Part shown: piece by piece, positions 34,901-47,275 of the stretch
How positions within the stretch are numbered: position 1 is the stretch's first letter
Layout of the letters: each line of letters begins with the position of its first letter
Assembly: GCA_950295325.1 (NCBI GenBank)
Contig: OX485806.1
Coordinates: forward strand, 13,146,001 to 13,210,000
DNA: 64,000 bases
Reading direction: 5' to 3'
Origin: Polytrichum commune
Lineage: Eukaryota; Streptophyta; Polytrichopsida; Polytrichales; Polytrichaceae
Notes under the pieces: model-generated
The model's database searches: none
Told to the model about the DNA's origin: nothing
What the model saw: only the letters and a program-made list of their open reading frames with translations
Position numbers and translations under genes: made by a program

Positions 34901-36886
34901 ATGTAGAATAAATATCATTAGTTGTGATAAGAAAAATGTATAAGGTATACCAACAACTATCGTTTTCTTATGTTCGCGAGAAGGCGTATTCTATGAGCTA
35001 TTTCAAGGCATTAAAACTTTGATAATTTTGGTAGAAGACATTCCTTTTGGGTACCCCAACCGTGCATGTGCTCATTGTCCACATTTGAAATTGAAAGTCA
35101 AGAAACATTCACGGTGACCAAGATGACTAAGATCGCATACGTGATTCCCAAACAATGGCACTTCAACAATGTTCCCGTAATCTCTCGGGATTTCCAATAG
35201 GCCCACATGATAAATGAGACAAGCTTGCCTGCTGTTGTCTGACACAACAACCCTACTTGAAAGGACACTTCTACACAACATTTGAGGGCCAAAAGTCAAA
35301 AGTTTGTCCCAAAAACAATCTACTCTACAAATGCACTGTCACTTGTGATGTAAAACTGAGTTAGGGTCCAACAACACATCCCGGTGAAGGCTCCGGTTAA
35401 AGTAAGTGACCGCTCACATTGTGCCTACACTACCTAGTTCAGATAATTAGCTAATATCTGAGGTAGCTAACTTAAATGAGAGTCAATCAATTTCACGGCT
35501 GCACCTCCTAGTTAGAATTAAGGTTTAAATAAAAAGATATCAAACTAGAAGTTAGCTAATTTTTGGGACCATGTTTTGTGAAGAGCTCTTAACTCATCCA
35601 TACACTATTTCATACATCATCATAAATGAGCATATATCTAAAATACTAAACTATTATGTCAATGGCAATATCAATCAAATAAAAGTGTAATGTCAAAATT
35701 AGATAAAATAATGTTTGAATATAATAATATAATAATATAATGAACTAAAAATGATGTGGGCCACAAAATATAATGTATCCTAAATAGTGTCATGTTCAAA
35801 ACTTCGGCTTGTTACACAAAACTCCTCTCTTAAATTGGTCAATCTATGGTTAGTGGTAATCGGGATGTTTGGGCATGTCATCAATTAGCTAGCATATGAG
35901 TTAGTTGATTTCACTAACTCATATTCTTAGCTAATCCTCCTGAATGGGTGATGTGGCCATGATTTTAGTTACCTAAAATTTGGTTAGAACACTATATTTG
36001 GTAATTTAAGATTTTTTGAGCATTTTGAGATATTTATATATATATAAGAACATAAGACAAGTCCAAAAACTACTAGGGGTTGGCATGTGAAACTCAAATA
36101 TGTGCGTGTTTAAGATTGGTGATACAAGCACAAATGAAGTGCACAATAAGAACCCAAATTACAATGGTTTTTATAGGACAACCAAAATCGGACACAATAT
36201 TGGAGGAGGAATGAAATATTCATATATACAAGGTATACTGAGAAAAATTAAGTAGAAAACAAGCGCCACATATTAACAGTGATTGGACAAATCGACCCAA
36301 AGTAAGCCTACTTATGTACAATGTTTATGCTAACATTGGCTTTCTTAGCTTTGGGCACCATTCTTTTTTCTCTCGCCGCTACTTCTTTTGCTCTCATGGC
36401 CTCCACGTTCCAAAAAATCTTTGCTTTATGGGTATAGCCATGGTCGGGACATTGGCCCACCTTGATACATTTAGGAGGCCAACAATAACCCAAATTATAG
36501 GAGGATGAGTTTCAATGGGATGTCATTTGGGAAGAAGATTGCCTTGAATTTCTACGCATAGTGTAGAAACGCTCCAATTCGATGGGTAAGGCGCCTTTGG
36601 AACATGTTGGTATTAGATTGGACGCAATGTATAAACGAACAGAACAAGGAAAGGGGGGGGGGGGGGGGGGGAGTAGTTTGAGGAGGAAGACCGAAACCAA
36701 AGTTGAACAAAACGAATGGAGAAACGTGGGAAGGGAAATACAACTTGGCGGAGGCTATGGCGTACATTGGGACGTGGGATGGTTGGGGCGGAGTCAGCAC
36801 GGACGGGCAATGGGTCGCATGGGGGACCGGGGATGGGCACATCTAATGTTAGTCAAACAACTATCCATAGATGTTGGTGAGGCGCC
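28932..36886. other. Long gene-poor tract
   Basis: Nearly 8 kb in which I recognise no gene. Open frames reach 119 codons (33663-34022, minus) but show no family motifs and no intron-supported structure. Simple repeats include a cttcctttcttc microsatellite at about 30812-30842, an 11-G run at 32661-32671, an aataatat repeat near 35720-35742, and a 19-G run at 36653-36671. The palindrome ccaattataattgg occurs at about 33781. Confidence 0.5.
36653..36671 (+). repeat. Run of 19 G
   Basis: Uninterrupted G tract just inside an unrecognised open frame. Such runs mutate rapidly and are often miscounted in assemblies. The 16-C run at 62009-62024 is similar. Confidence 0.9.
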
Positions 36887-38504
36887 TGTGAGCCCAAAAT
36901 GGTGCCCACATGTGGTGATTAACTCTTCGAAACCAATTTTAGTTTGACTTTGAGGTGTTATGATTATTCACAAACATAAAAAGAGTGAAGTGTGGTGTGG
37001 ATTTAAGTTTAGGCATTAGAATGTGTTGTGTGATTATTTCAAGGTTTGAATTCAATAAGAGTATGCCTTGATAATGTGAGTAGGGGATAAGGTGAAGCAA
37101 GGTGAGCTCCGCGGGTTAAATGCCCACTTTTGGATCCACCTTGTTAGTTTAGGAAGAAGGAAGCTTGGTGGATGGGGATTAGTCCCTACTTTAGAGGTGA
37201 AGGTTAAGGGATTGTGATTGGAGGTGCTAATCCTCCCACCCTATCCTCACCTCTCTCTCCCTCTCTCCCTCTCTCCCTCTTTGCTACTTAAGGTGTTTTC
37301 TCTCTCATTTTCCTCTCTCTCCATCAAGCGCTCTCAAGGGAGCAAGTTCTTAAGAGCTTGAGCCACGTGTGTAGGTTATTAGTTTTAGTGAATTTAATTA
37401 GTTAAGCTCTCTCCGTCATTGTCTCTCAAGGGGGTGAGCTCTTAGAGCTTGAGACAAGGTGGGTGAAGTAAGTAGCTCTTAGAGTAGCTGTGTGTTAGAT
37501 TAGTTTAGTTCATTAGTGGTGTAGGTTAGCTCATTTAGCCAAAGTGCAAAGAAGAAAGAATTAGTGGATGTTTGATTAGCACCTAAGGTGGTATCATTTA
37601 AGTGGGGCAGCTGGTTAGCCTGGTTGCTACATACAACTCTGTTGCCGAGCCAACTGGGGCAGTTAGTTAGCTTGGTTCTGGTTAGCCTGGTTGCTACATA
37701 CAACTTTGCTGCCGAGCCAACTGGGGCAGTTAGTTAACTTGGTTCTGGTTAGCCTGGTTGCTACATACAACTCTGCTGTGAGCCCAAAATGGTGCCCACA
37801 TGTGGTGATTAACTCTTCGAAACCAATTTTTGTTTGGCTTTGATGTGTTATGATTATTCACAAAACATAAAAAGAGTGAAGTGTGGTGTGGATTTAAGTT
37901 TAGGCATTAGAATGTGTTGTGTGGTTATTTCAAGGGTTGAGTTCAATAGGAGAATGCCTTGATAATGTGAGTAGGGGGTAAGGTGAAGCAAGGTGAGCTC
38001 CGCGGGTTAAATGCCCACTTTTGGATCCACCTTGGTAGTTTAGGAAGAAGGAAGCTTGGTGGATGGGGATTAGTCCCTACTTTAGAGGTGAAGGTTAAAG
38101 GATTGTGATTGGGGGTGCTAATCCTCTCACCCTATCCTCACCTCTCTCTCCCTCTCTTCCTCTCTCCCTCTTTGCTACTTAAGGTGTTTTCTCTCTCATT
38201 TTCCTCTCTCTCCATCAAGCGCTCTCAAGGGAGCAAGCTCTTAAGAGCTTGAGCCACATGTGTAGGTTATTAGTTTTTAGTGAAGTTGATTAGTTAAGCT
38301 TTCTCTCTCATTGTCTCTCAAGGGGGTAAGCTCTTAGAGCTTGAGACAAAGTGTGTGGAGTAAGTAACTCCTAGAGTAGTTGTGTGTTAGATTAGTTTAG
38401 TTCATTAGTGGTGTAGGTTAGCCCATTTAGCCAAAGTGCAAAGAAGGGGAACTTAGTGGATGTTGGATTAGCACTTAAGGTTGTATCATTTAGGAGGGGT
38501 AGCT

Positions 38505-38735
38505 AGCTAAACTCTGCTACGAATACAACCTGTTGGCCGAGCCAACTCTGGGCAGCTAGCTAAACTCTGCTACGAATACAACTTTGTGCAGCCGAGCCAA
38601 CTTTGGGCAGCTAGCTAAACTTTGCTACGAATACAACATGCTGGCCGAGCCAACTCTGGGCAGCTAGCTAAACTCTCCTACGAATACAACTCTGGGGGGC
38701 CGAGCCAACTCGGGGGCAGCTAGCTAACTCTACTG
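38505..38735 (+). repeat. ~53-bp tandem repeat in the inner LTR
   Basis: About four units of gggcagctagctaaactctg ctacgaatacaac...ggccgagccaactct, with variable linkers (ctgttg, tttgtgca, atgctg, tctgggg). Confidence 0.85.
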
Positions 38736-39004
38736 GTTCAAGGCAGATCTTAGATTAAGCCGGGCTAAGCCTTGTTAGGCCTTCACTCAACAAATCAACA
38801 CATAGTAACCTTAGTTGCCTTACCACAAATTAACCTTGACTACAATAGATTATTTTAGAATATCTTAGGCCTTAGGTAAAGTATTGGATTCATTAGGCTA
38901 GGAAGGGCATGTATGACTTTTGAATGCTTTGTTGCTTGAACCATTGAGAAAAGTGTTTTTCAACACTTGAACCTATTGGTCAAAATAAATCACTGGGATT
39001 ACTA

Positions 39005-39229
39005 ATGGAGAAGGTGGAGGACATCCGTGGTGGCGAAACAAAGGGGGTTAGGCCGATGGGAAAAGTGGAAGACTCTAGTAATGGAAGAGTGAAGGAGAGG
39101 ATAATCAAAGGCCAAAGGAGAATATCTTTGAGAGCTTGTGTTGCCAAGGCCGCCGGTTGGACCCTTGAGAAGGCCAATTCGACTACAAGTCAAGAGGCTA
39201 CCATTAATAAACAAAGTGATTCAAAATGA
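39005..39229 (+). other. Small open frame conserved among LTR copies
   Basis: 75 codons starting MEKVEDIRGGETKGVRPM and including RISLRACVAKAAGWTLEKAN. Nearly the same frame is open in the outer LTR (40132-40368) and in the 59439-61148 copy (minus). Part is recognisable in the 7147-9425 copy. It may be a coding relic, or the DNA may be conserved for another reason. No known family. Confidence 0.45.
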
Positions 39230-39344
39230 CATGAATGCCTTGGGATGTGAAGGGAGTATTTTCAACACACAAACAATACATGTGATTATCAAAACCATCA
39301 CCCGGACTAGGACGCTTAAGGGGGGTGGTTTTGGCCTCACATCT

Positions 39345-39890
39345 GCTGCCGAGCCAATTGGGGCAGTTAGTTAGCTTGGTTCTGGTTAGTCTGGTTGCTA
39401 CATACAACTCTGCTGCCGAGCCAACTGGGGCAGCTGGTTAGCCTGGTCGCTACATACAACTCTGCTGCCGAGCCAACTGGGGCAGTTAGTTAGCTTGGTT
39501 CTGGTTAGCCTGGTTGCTACATACAACTCTGCTACCGAGCCAACTGGGGCAGCTGGTTAGCCTGGTTGCTACATACAACTCTGCTGCCGAGCCAACTGGG
39601 GCAGTTAGTTAGCTTGGTTCTGGTTAGCCTGGTTGCTACATACAACTCTGCTGCCGAGCCAACTGGGGCAGTTAGTTAGCTTGGTTCTGGTTAGCCTGGT
39701 TGCTACATACAACTCTGCTGCCGAGCCAACTGGGGCAGCTGGTTAGCCTGGTTGCTACATACAACTCTGCTGCCGAGCCAACTGGGGCAGCTGGTTAGCC
39801 TGGTTGCTACATACAACTCTGCTGCCGAGCCAACTGGGGCAGCTGGTTAGCCTAGTCGCTACATACAACTCTGCTGCCGAGCCAACTCTT
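39345..39890 (+). repeat. Tandem array of 52- and 67-bp units in the outer LTR
   Basis: The basic unit is tgctgccgagccaactgggg cagctggttagcctggttgctacatacaactc (52 bp). A longer version adds ttagttagcttggttctgg (67 bp). About nine units lie here and several more precede the inner LTR (37600-37776), showing that the array was continuous before the inner insertion. Confidence 0.9.
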
Positions 39891-40131
39891 GGATTAAGCC
39901 GGTCTAAGCCTTGTTAGGCCTTAACTTAACGAATCAATATATAGTAACCTTAGTTGCCTCACCATAATTTAACCTTGGACCACAATAGATTATTTTATAA
40001 TATCTTAGGCCTTAGGCGAGTATGGGATTCATTAGGCTAGGTAGGGCATGTATGATTTTTGAGTGTATTGGTGCTTGAACCATTGAGAAAAGTGTTTATC
40101 AACACTTGAACCTATTGGTCAAAATAAATCA

Positions 40132-40368
40132 TTGGGATTACTAATGGAGAAGGTGGAGGACATCCGCGGTGGCGAAACAAAGGGGGTTAGGCCGATGGAG
40201 AAAGTGGAAGACTCTAGTAATGGAAGAGTGAAGAAGAGGATAATCAAAGGCCAAAGGGGAATATCTTTGAGAGCTTGTGTTGCCAAGGCCGCCGGTTGGA
40301 CCCTTGAGAAAGCCAATTCGGCTACGAGTCAAGAGGCTACCATTAATAAACGAAGTGATTCAAAATGA
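40132..40368 (+). other. Small open frame conserved among LTR copies (outer LTR)
   Basis: 78 codons, starting MGLLMEKVEDIRGGETKGVR and ending NKRSDSK. It is the counterpart of 39005-39229, with a few substitutions. Confidence 0.45.
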
Positions 40369-40485
40369 CATGAATGCCTTGGGATGTTAAGGGAGCATTT
40401 TCAATATACAAACAATACATGTGATTCTCAAAACCATCACCCGGACTAGGACGCTTAAGGGTGGTGGGTTTGGCCTCACAGCGTC

Positions 40486-40879
40486 ATGTTGCCGACATAC
40501 CAAGATGGGGAGTTGAAGTTAGGCTTTTGCTATCATTTAAACTAACCGCAAGAAAAAAACCTAGGATACAAGGTCTTAGGGAAGACTGAGCTAGTGTCTA
40601 TAAGAATAAATGTCACATATGATTAAGGTTTCTAACAAAAAATCTATGTCTTTTATTTCTATGTTAGTCATGAAAATCAAAAGCTTGGCAAGTAGTCAAT
40701 GGCTCGTAGTCAGGACAATATTTGGGGTAATGTCTTTTGAGTAACCACATAGTCTTTAATTGCCATGAATTATGCTTGCAATTATCTCAAAGCTAAGGAC
40801 TCCTAATCAACTTACAATCATCATGGAATTCTTCACGATTGTGTTCACCACCTTCATCTTTGATGGACTTGGCAACTTG
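40486..40879. other. Intergenic, no gene seen
   Basis: Spacer between two LTRs without recognisable features. Confidence 0.4.
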
Positions 40880-42545
40880 TGTGAGCCCAATATGGTGCCC
40901 ACATGTGTCTTAAACTGTCAAAGATCATTAGGACTTAGACTTTAATGGTTGTTCAATCATGCAAAAGATAAAAAGAGTGAGACTTAGTGTGTGGTATGGC
41001 TTAAGTTGGGTTTTAATTAATTATTTGGGCTCAAGCCTTGTTGGCTTGAGGCTAAAAAGTGGAGGCTTGGTAAGTGTTGGGTTTGGAAGTTAAGTAGGCT
41101 CCATGAGTAAGGCTTGGTAAGTTGGGCTCATTTTGAGCGGGAAAGGATCGGCCAGTGACCATTTAGGGAGGGGGACACTATTGGCCCTAGAAAAATCCGG
41201 GCCAGGGTACTTCCGAAAACGGTTAGGGAGAATAGCTGCGGGGGCAACTGCTCTCTCTCGAAAAGAATGGTGGCGGAGGGGTTGCGGACGGTTATGCCCC
41301 TGTTGCACAAAAAATCTGAAGTAAGGGAGAGTGACTAGGCTGGGGATGAGTGTGTGCGGCTAGGATGGGTGCCACAAACCGGTTCGAATAGCTCCTGAAG
41401 GAGCTAGACTAATCTGGGTGAACAGTAAACCTGGGAAGGGGCGAGTGCGGGTGCCTGCCGGTCTTGAGGTTCACGCTCAGTGACAGAAACTAGGGATGGT
41501 TTTGCGGCAACTTCAATCGACTAGGCGCTGGGCTGCGTCATCAGCCTCATTAGATTTTGGTCAAATTCCTAGCCGGGCGAGCCACATTCAACGGACATTA
41601 GATGACGGAGAAGTAGGCGGCTGACCTTGCACCTCCTCACTCAGGTAAGCCAAGCCGAAGGCCTGAATTTTGATTGTTACTCTGAGCTTAATGTGCTGTG
41701 AAGCTCGCCTGAGAAGCGGCGAAGGCATTTGGCTAGGAGGTGTCAATCCCCTCAACTGCGACTAGAGGAAGTGGGCAATTGAACAGGCACGAGGGCAAGG
41801 AAGAATGCTGCTGGGATGCGCAAGATCGAACTTGATCTGGGAGTGACCGCTAGGGGATTGAGTCAAGCGGCCCTGACAGTGGCAACTCGCTCACCCACAT
41901 TGCAGCAGCCACCTGGCTACACTGCTGGGCAGAGAGGATAAAGAAGAAGGTGGCTAGGAACGCACACAATCGGCGAGGAAGGGGGCCGTTGGACCCAGCA
42001 AGGGAGGCACTCTGGGGGACCAGGAACCCAGGGTGAAGCGGAGACTGGGATTAAAGGACCACATTGGCAAAGGAGGTGAACCTGGGGGGTCCAGGGAAGA
42101 AAAGGCCGAGCTGGGTCATCCGGCACAGGGTGAGAAAGGGCACTTCACTGACTCACTGAGCGAGAGGTGGAAGACCAAGGCGTGCTGGAGTCATGACTAT
42201 GGAGGGGATGTAACTTAAAGCAAGTTAGTAAACAAGCCATGGGTGATTTAGTTAAGCGATGAACCTCAGTGAGAGGGTTATGTGAATATCGCATTTAGGT
42301 TAGGATTTTCCTAGGTTAGGGTGTGAATCTTAGTGGCTTAAATTGTGTATGAGTGGAAGTCAAGTGTTTGTGAATACTTGACGGGTAAAACAAAAATCAA
42401 TAATAAAAATGAGGTGTGGGAATGCCATCATTTCTAGTTTGGGTTGAATGCAAATTCCAGAGTTGTTGAAGATCACTGGAGTCAATGTTAGCCATGAGCT
42501 TTCACCCGGACTACGACGCATAGGGGTGGGGGTTTATGGCTGACA
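40880..42545 (+). mobile_element. Third solo LTR, GC-rich variant
   Basis: It starts TGTGAGCCCAATATGGTGCC, ends ttatggctgaca, and has a perfect 5-bp duplication acttg (40875-40879 and 42546-42550). The right part keeps the family's cccggactacgacgc block. The middle (41140-42220) is unusually GC-rich for the window and carries no recognisable gene, although open frames of 60-72 codons occur on both strands. Probably a divergent subfamily. Confidence 0.85.
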
Positions 42546-42550
42546 ACTTG

Positions 42551-43097
42551 TCTCAAGAATTGGCCTTGGTATAGTTTTACACTAGTAGAATAAGTCTCCT
42601 CCTTGCAAAGAAATGATCCTTGCAACCTATAGCATGCCCAATGTATCTTTGAATCTCATCATCCTCATACAAATTCTTTTATGGTCAAGATGCAAAAGAC
42701 CTACTAGGTTATATCCTAGTAATGTTCTTACATTTTGGTAATGACTTTCACTCATTTGACTATATGTTAGCCTATGGCCTTTCAACTCTCTATAATCTCA
42801 TATGTGCTCATCCAAGGCTTCACTAAATTCTCTCATCCGCACTAAGCTATTGACTTTCCCTCTCCCTATGGGAATGAATTCTCTTCAGACTTATCATAAG
42901 GCACACAATCACATTTTGCTCATAAGGTTATATCCCTATTGGACTCTTGTGATCCTCTGCCTTTGAAGGATTAACTTGGTTCCATTCACTTTCCAGGGCC
43001 ATTGCCCTTTTCCTCACTCCCTTTCACATGCTGAGTGGATTGATTTAGGATTTATTGCCAACAACCTTTCTCAAGATTTTTATAGTTTCTCAACAAT
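42551..43097. other. Intergenic, no gene seen
   Basis: Nothing recognisable. The gypsy fragment to the right stops at about 43098, and no further gag-pol sequence follows here. Confidence 0.4.
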
Positions 43098-43778
43098 TCA
43101 AATGAAGTAGAATTTGATCGTGTCATTTGTGAGAAGGGTTCCTACATAACGAGTTACCACCGTCTCAAACTGTCGGATGTACGACGTAATACCCTCGGAT
43201 GGGCCTTGCCACATGTTCGTTAACGCCACGAGTGCGCTTTGTTGGCCCATTTCCGGTCTAAATTGTCTAAGGAATGCCATCTGCAATGCCTGCCAGTCCC
43301 TAAATGTCCCCTCATCGTGGGATCGGTACCGCTCATACGCTATACCCTCTAGCGTAGTAGAAAACCAAACGGGTTTGTACGTATCTTCGGCTATCACGTT
43401 GGCCAACATTACCTCAATATATCGTTCAATGTGGGTTGAAGGATCCTCATGCTGGAGGCCACCAAACTTCGGAAAATAACTCGGCATTGCCCTTGGCGCT
43501 AATTCTTGTGGCATTACAATGGGAGGCCCCCTAGGAACCATCATTGCATCCAAAGGATTCGCCTTGGGTTGGGGTCGTGCCATGCTAACCGGACTTTGTG
43601 GGGTGGGGGATTTCTCCCTCTCGTGCTAGGACTTTGGACCTAGACCTTTATTTTTATTTTCCTTAGTCTTTTCAGGTTTTGGTGGTTCGTTCTTTGACCT
43701 CTTACCTTGTGTTGCCTCCCATGCAGATGCGGTTGTAATTGTTGGGGTGTCGTACGATCGTCCCCTAGTACTAACCAT
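43098..43778 (-). pseudogene. Ty3/gypsy retrotransposon gag remnant
   Basis: Starts MVSTRGRSYDTP on the minus strand and has one in-frame TAG (43626-43628). It continues through a segment typical of plant gypsy gag (retrotrans_gag family): YFPKFGGLQHEDPSTHIERY, then WFSTTLEGIAYERYRSHDEG and DWQALQMAFLRQFRPEMG, then SEGITSYIRQFETVV. It ends at a stop in a different sequence context, so the capsid part is truncated and zinc knuckle, protease, RT and integrase are missing. Just upstream (about 43890-43912, minus) attggtgcgtctgccgggag resembles the TTTGGCGCCGTTGCCGGGGA-type leader of Athila/gypsy elements. MULE copy 2 is inserted just 5' of this leader. Confidence 0.82.
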
Positions 43779-43980
43779 AGCACACGTGGCCCATGACGTA
43801 TGACTAACTTCTATTGGGCTAAACTCTTCTTCTCTTAGTCTAAATGTATAAATTCTCAAAGAAATATCATCCGAGCAAGGTAGGGGCATCCACCTCCCGG
43901 CAGACGCACCAATTATGTGGTATTTTTGGGGCACCCACTTCCGAGGGAGCCAAAAAATATCACACAAGCCCTTCGGTGAA

Positions 43981-44058
43981 GGGGGAGTGCTATCTTATGA
44001 GCGGTGAGCAATGAGCGGTGAGCGATGAGCGGTAACTTATGAGCAGTGAGGAAGATGA
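43981..44058 (+). repeat. MULE copy 2 left terminal inverted repeat
   Basis: AGTGCTATCTTATGAGCGGT followed by gagcaatgagcggtgagcga and ggtaacttatgagcagtgag. Same subrepeat order as the right end of copy 1. Confidence 0.85.
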
Positions 44059-44178
44059 AAATTTTGGTAATAGGGCCACCAATATCCTATAACCATGGAA
44101 TTGTGGCCTTAAAAATGATGATTTTAGGGTTTAGTAATAAGAGGGTTGAGAAGGATAAACAACATGAAGTCCAAATAT

Positions 44179-45435
44179 TTATTCATCACTAGTAGCACTA
44201 GACATGAAACTATCTTTTGCCTCGTCATCTATATATATTCGAGCACCTTTGCATTGCGAATTGATTTTGGAACTATAGCAAGAATCTTCATTTGGATCCG
44301 AATCTCCGATATTCAACATTGCAATTGCAACATTCTCGGCATATGATGGGAGACGCGGGCTACGGCTTGGACTTCGTAGGAATTGTCTATGTGCCCAAAA
44401 CGGGAGACATGTCCTCTTTCCAATCGTATTTCTGAAATCAAATCGATGAAACATGTAAATAATGTGAAGAAATAAAAATGAACCAATAAATTGAATGAAA
44501 CGAATGAATTGAATAAAAATTTATTGTATCAAAACTTACTCACACTAAAATTCAAGCATCTCCTCATCCGAGAGGCCATCATCTTCTTTTGTGGGATCTT
44601 ATATATTCTCCTTAGATGACCCCTCTTTCAAAACCTTTTCCAAAAGCGGTTTCAATATGTGCTCAAACATGTCATTATCACCCTCAAATGCAAGAAGATG
44701 TCTGCCACATGCGCGTGTTGCTAGGATAGAAGCTCTAGTGGAACATGTCAAATCAACAACGCGTCCATTCGATGGTGTAAACAATTCAATAAGATCTTAA
44801 AAAAAAAAGCGGCGATTTTTGATATGGCCCCCTCCAAGGTCTTCCCGATTTTTGAAGAAGCATGTTTTTTTCATCCACAAAATTGAAAAGCAAGTTTTTG
44901 TTTTTTAATCCAGTGCCAAAAAAATTGGAGTTTGGTTGTCTCGTGGATTTTGTGGTAGTAAAATCCCTTACCAAGACATGAGCCATAAATGCCGGAGTCT
45001 ACAAAAAAATATAAATTGTGTTAAAACTATATACAATGCAAATAACACCAAAATAATTAAATAGAAACAATTGTGATGTGTTATACTTACGGTGTACGTT
45101 GGAGACTCCGGATCCTTGAACACCATGTACGAATTGAGGCAAATAAAAGTCCTAAGAACTTTCACGTTGCCGTTGTGTAAGGTTGAATTCAAAACCTTCT
45201 TGATTTGCATATCAATAACAGAAAATACTATGAGAATGCCATCATCAGACAAGATGGACTTGCACAAGGACATTGTTGCAACCATCCAGTTCTTGTCATA
45301 TTTATTCCAAAGAGGAATTTCAGCAGGTCTATTGGAGAGGTTGAAGTCAAGACCGTCCGGAAATTGCAGAAAAACCAAGTCAACGGCAAATGGAGTCGGA
45401 CTTCCCATGACATGAAATTTGCGATTGTCTTTGAA
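44179..45435 (-). pseudogene. Gene B copy 2, methyltransferase-like region (exons 6-8)
   Basis: Same motif order as copy 1: VDLVFLQFPDG, SILSDDGILIVFS, then (after the shared frameshift) VVDLTCSTRAS and GRHLLAFEGDNDMFEHILKP. The Gly-to-Arg change in the SAM loop would by itself be expected to weaken cofactor binding. The QFPD replacement of DPPY is identical in both copies and so is ancestral. Confidence 0.62.
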
Positions 45436-47275
45436 CTGAAATACCACAACATATTACAATATAAAACACAAAATAAAATCCAAATGAAAGTAAGAACATT
45501 AAAGAAAATACAAAATGAAGATTACTTATATTTTCAAGATATGCCCGCCATTGGATCCACTCAGGAGGCCTACTTCAACCCCTTCAGACTTGTTCTTGAC
45601 AGCAGTAGATCGAGCAAAAGAGAGCGTGAGAAAGTTTTTCAGTATAAATAACTCTTTTCTCAAAACATTCGTTGGCGCACGATGAATAACGTCATAGGTG
45701 CTCGAGTAATGAAATTCCAATACATCGCACCCGGATTTTGAACTTTCGCCTCCAAGTGTATTCTTATCCAAATTATTGGAAAGAACAAGCAATTCTTCAT
45801 GTTGTGAAATTTCCGATTGATCTTGTATTTTGGTTTCAGGAACATATTTTCTCTTACGACGTTTTGTCTCTTTTGGTTCTGGCTCTCTAAGTTTAAGTTG
45901 CACAATTTGTGCTTGTAAAATTGCAGTATCACGAGGATCTACATTTTTGGCATCATTTATCTGACGGATTGTCTTCTCACTTGACGAACATGCATCCTTA
46001 GGACAATCAAGATACCAACCACAATCCTCATAGTGTGGGAGCGACCAATCCAAACAAATCTCAGTAGTGAACATGTATGAGTCTTCCGCACCAGTGTCAC
46101 GCCAATTTGGAAAAAAACGAGGTTCCCTTATAACGCATTTGTGCGGAATAGAAACATATCGAAAATACCTACACACAAAAATATTATGAGCCAAATATTG
46201 AATGAAAAGTAAAATGTAATGAAAAAGTATCAAGAAATAGTAAAGAATAAGTTGTATCTGTATAGAACACGCTTCATAGCAAGATCAATATTCGGTTGCT
46301 TATTCCAAACGTTGTGTTTTTTTACTTTTCCGCTTTTGAATTCACGATAAAATATTAAATTGAAAGCCGCAAACTTCCAGATTTGGATATATTCGGAGAG
46401 AGTAGGCACATCTGCAGGCAATTGAAGAGGAGATGAAATAATACTTTGAAGCTCTTCAATAATTTTTTTCTCTAACTGTGCCCAATATGTAGACTTTGAT
46501 AACCAATCATGAAGTGCAGAATCAGAGAGGGGTGATTTCGGGAAATGCAATGCATCTTTGTCAAATCTATTGCCATTCCAAAGCTTGAGCCATCCGACTT
46601 TGACATCTGGATCTACATTACTAACAGCAACACGATGAAGTTTCTCTTGTAACATTTCAGGCACCGAAATGAACCCCAATGGTGCTTAACTTCTTCAAGA
46701 AAAGCAGGGGTGAAATTGATGTCAGCAATCGCTAGTTGTTTTGGAAAACTAGAAGACAACATTGCACGTTTTTTGTTGACAGCTGCGGACATTGCTTTAG
46801 AAACTCCTTCTGAAGTTCGTTCAAGAGGATGGGTTTCATTGTAAAGGTTGAGAGCAATATCGCTAACCTCGGCAAGTTCTTGGTGAAAAATCAAACAAAA
46901 TCCAAAATTAATAAGTACATATAGATGTGATGTAAATGAAAGATAAATAAACATTAAAAACATAGTAGGAAATGCTAGAAAAACTTACACTGTACATGTA
47001 ATCAAGAAAAATTGGCCGCATCAAAGAATACCAAGTTTCGACGGACTTCTCCTCACATCGCTTATAACTTCTAGGATGCAATTGTTTTTTAAAAGGAGTC
47101 AAAGGCATGGTGCCAATACTTTGCATCCGATACAAAGTATGCACCAAATTGGTAGAAACGTGAGAGTTTTCTGTTGACCTGAAAAAATAATTGAATTCAT
47201 GGTTTTAGGATGATATAATTCAAATAACAAAATACAAACCAGAAATAAATGAAAATAAAGAAGTAAGAGCATTAC

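Larger units (their letters stand above)
37777..39341 (+). mobile_element. Inner solo LTR nested in the outer LTR
   Basis: It starts TGTGAGCCCAAAATGGTGCC, ends TTTTGGCCTCACA, and has a perfect 5-bp duplication tctgc (37772-37776 and 39342-39346). Same family as the outer copy; it landed in the outer copy's gccgagccaact tandem array. Its own array uses a different variant (gggcagctagctaaactctg...). Confidence 0.9.
36887..40480 (+). mobile_element. Outer solo LTR, interrupted by a second LTR
   Basis: TGTGAGCCCAAAATGGTGCC at the left, TTTGGCCTCACA at the right. The 5-bp flanks are gcgcc (36882-36886) and gcgtc (40481-40485), one base different. Removing the inner copy (37777-39341 plus one tctgc) leaves about 2.0 kb. 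It has a CT-rich start region (ctctctccctctctccctct), a gccgagccaactggggcagc tandem array and a conserved segment coding RISLRACVAKAAGW near the right end. No internal gag-pol, so it is a solo LTR or an LTR-like short element. Confidence 0.85.

Noticed and set aside
36653-36671. G19 run as a regulatory quadruplex
   Set aside because: A homopolymer of this length is as likely a slippage product or assembly artefact, and no gene is nearby.
41128-42218. Genes in the GC-rich middle of the third LTR
   Set aside because: Frames are short, overlap on both strands and match no family. GC bias alone explains them.
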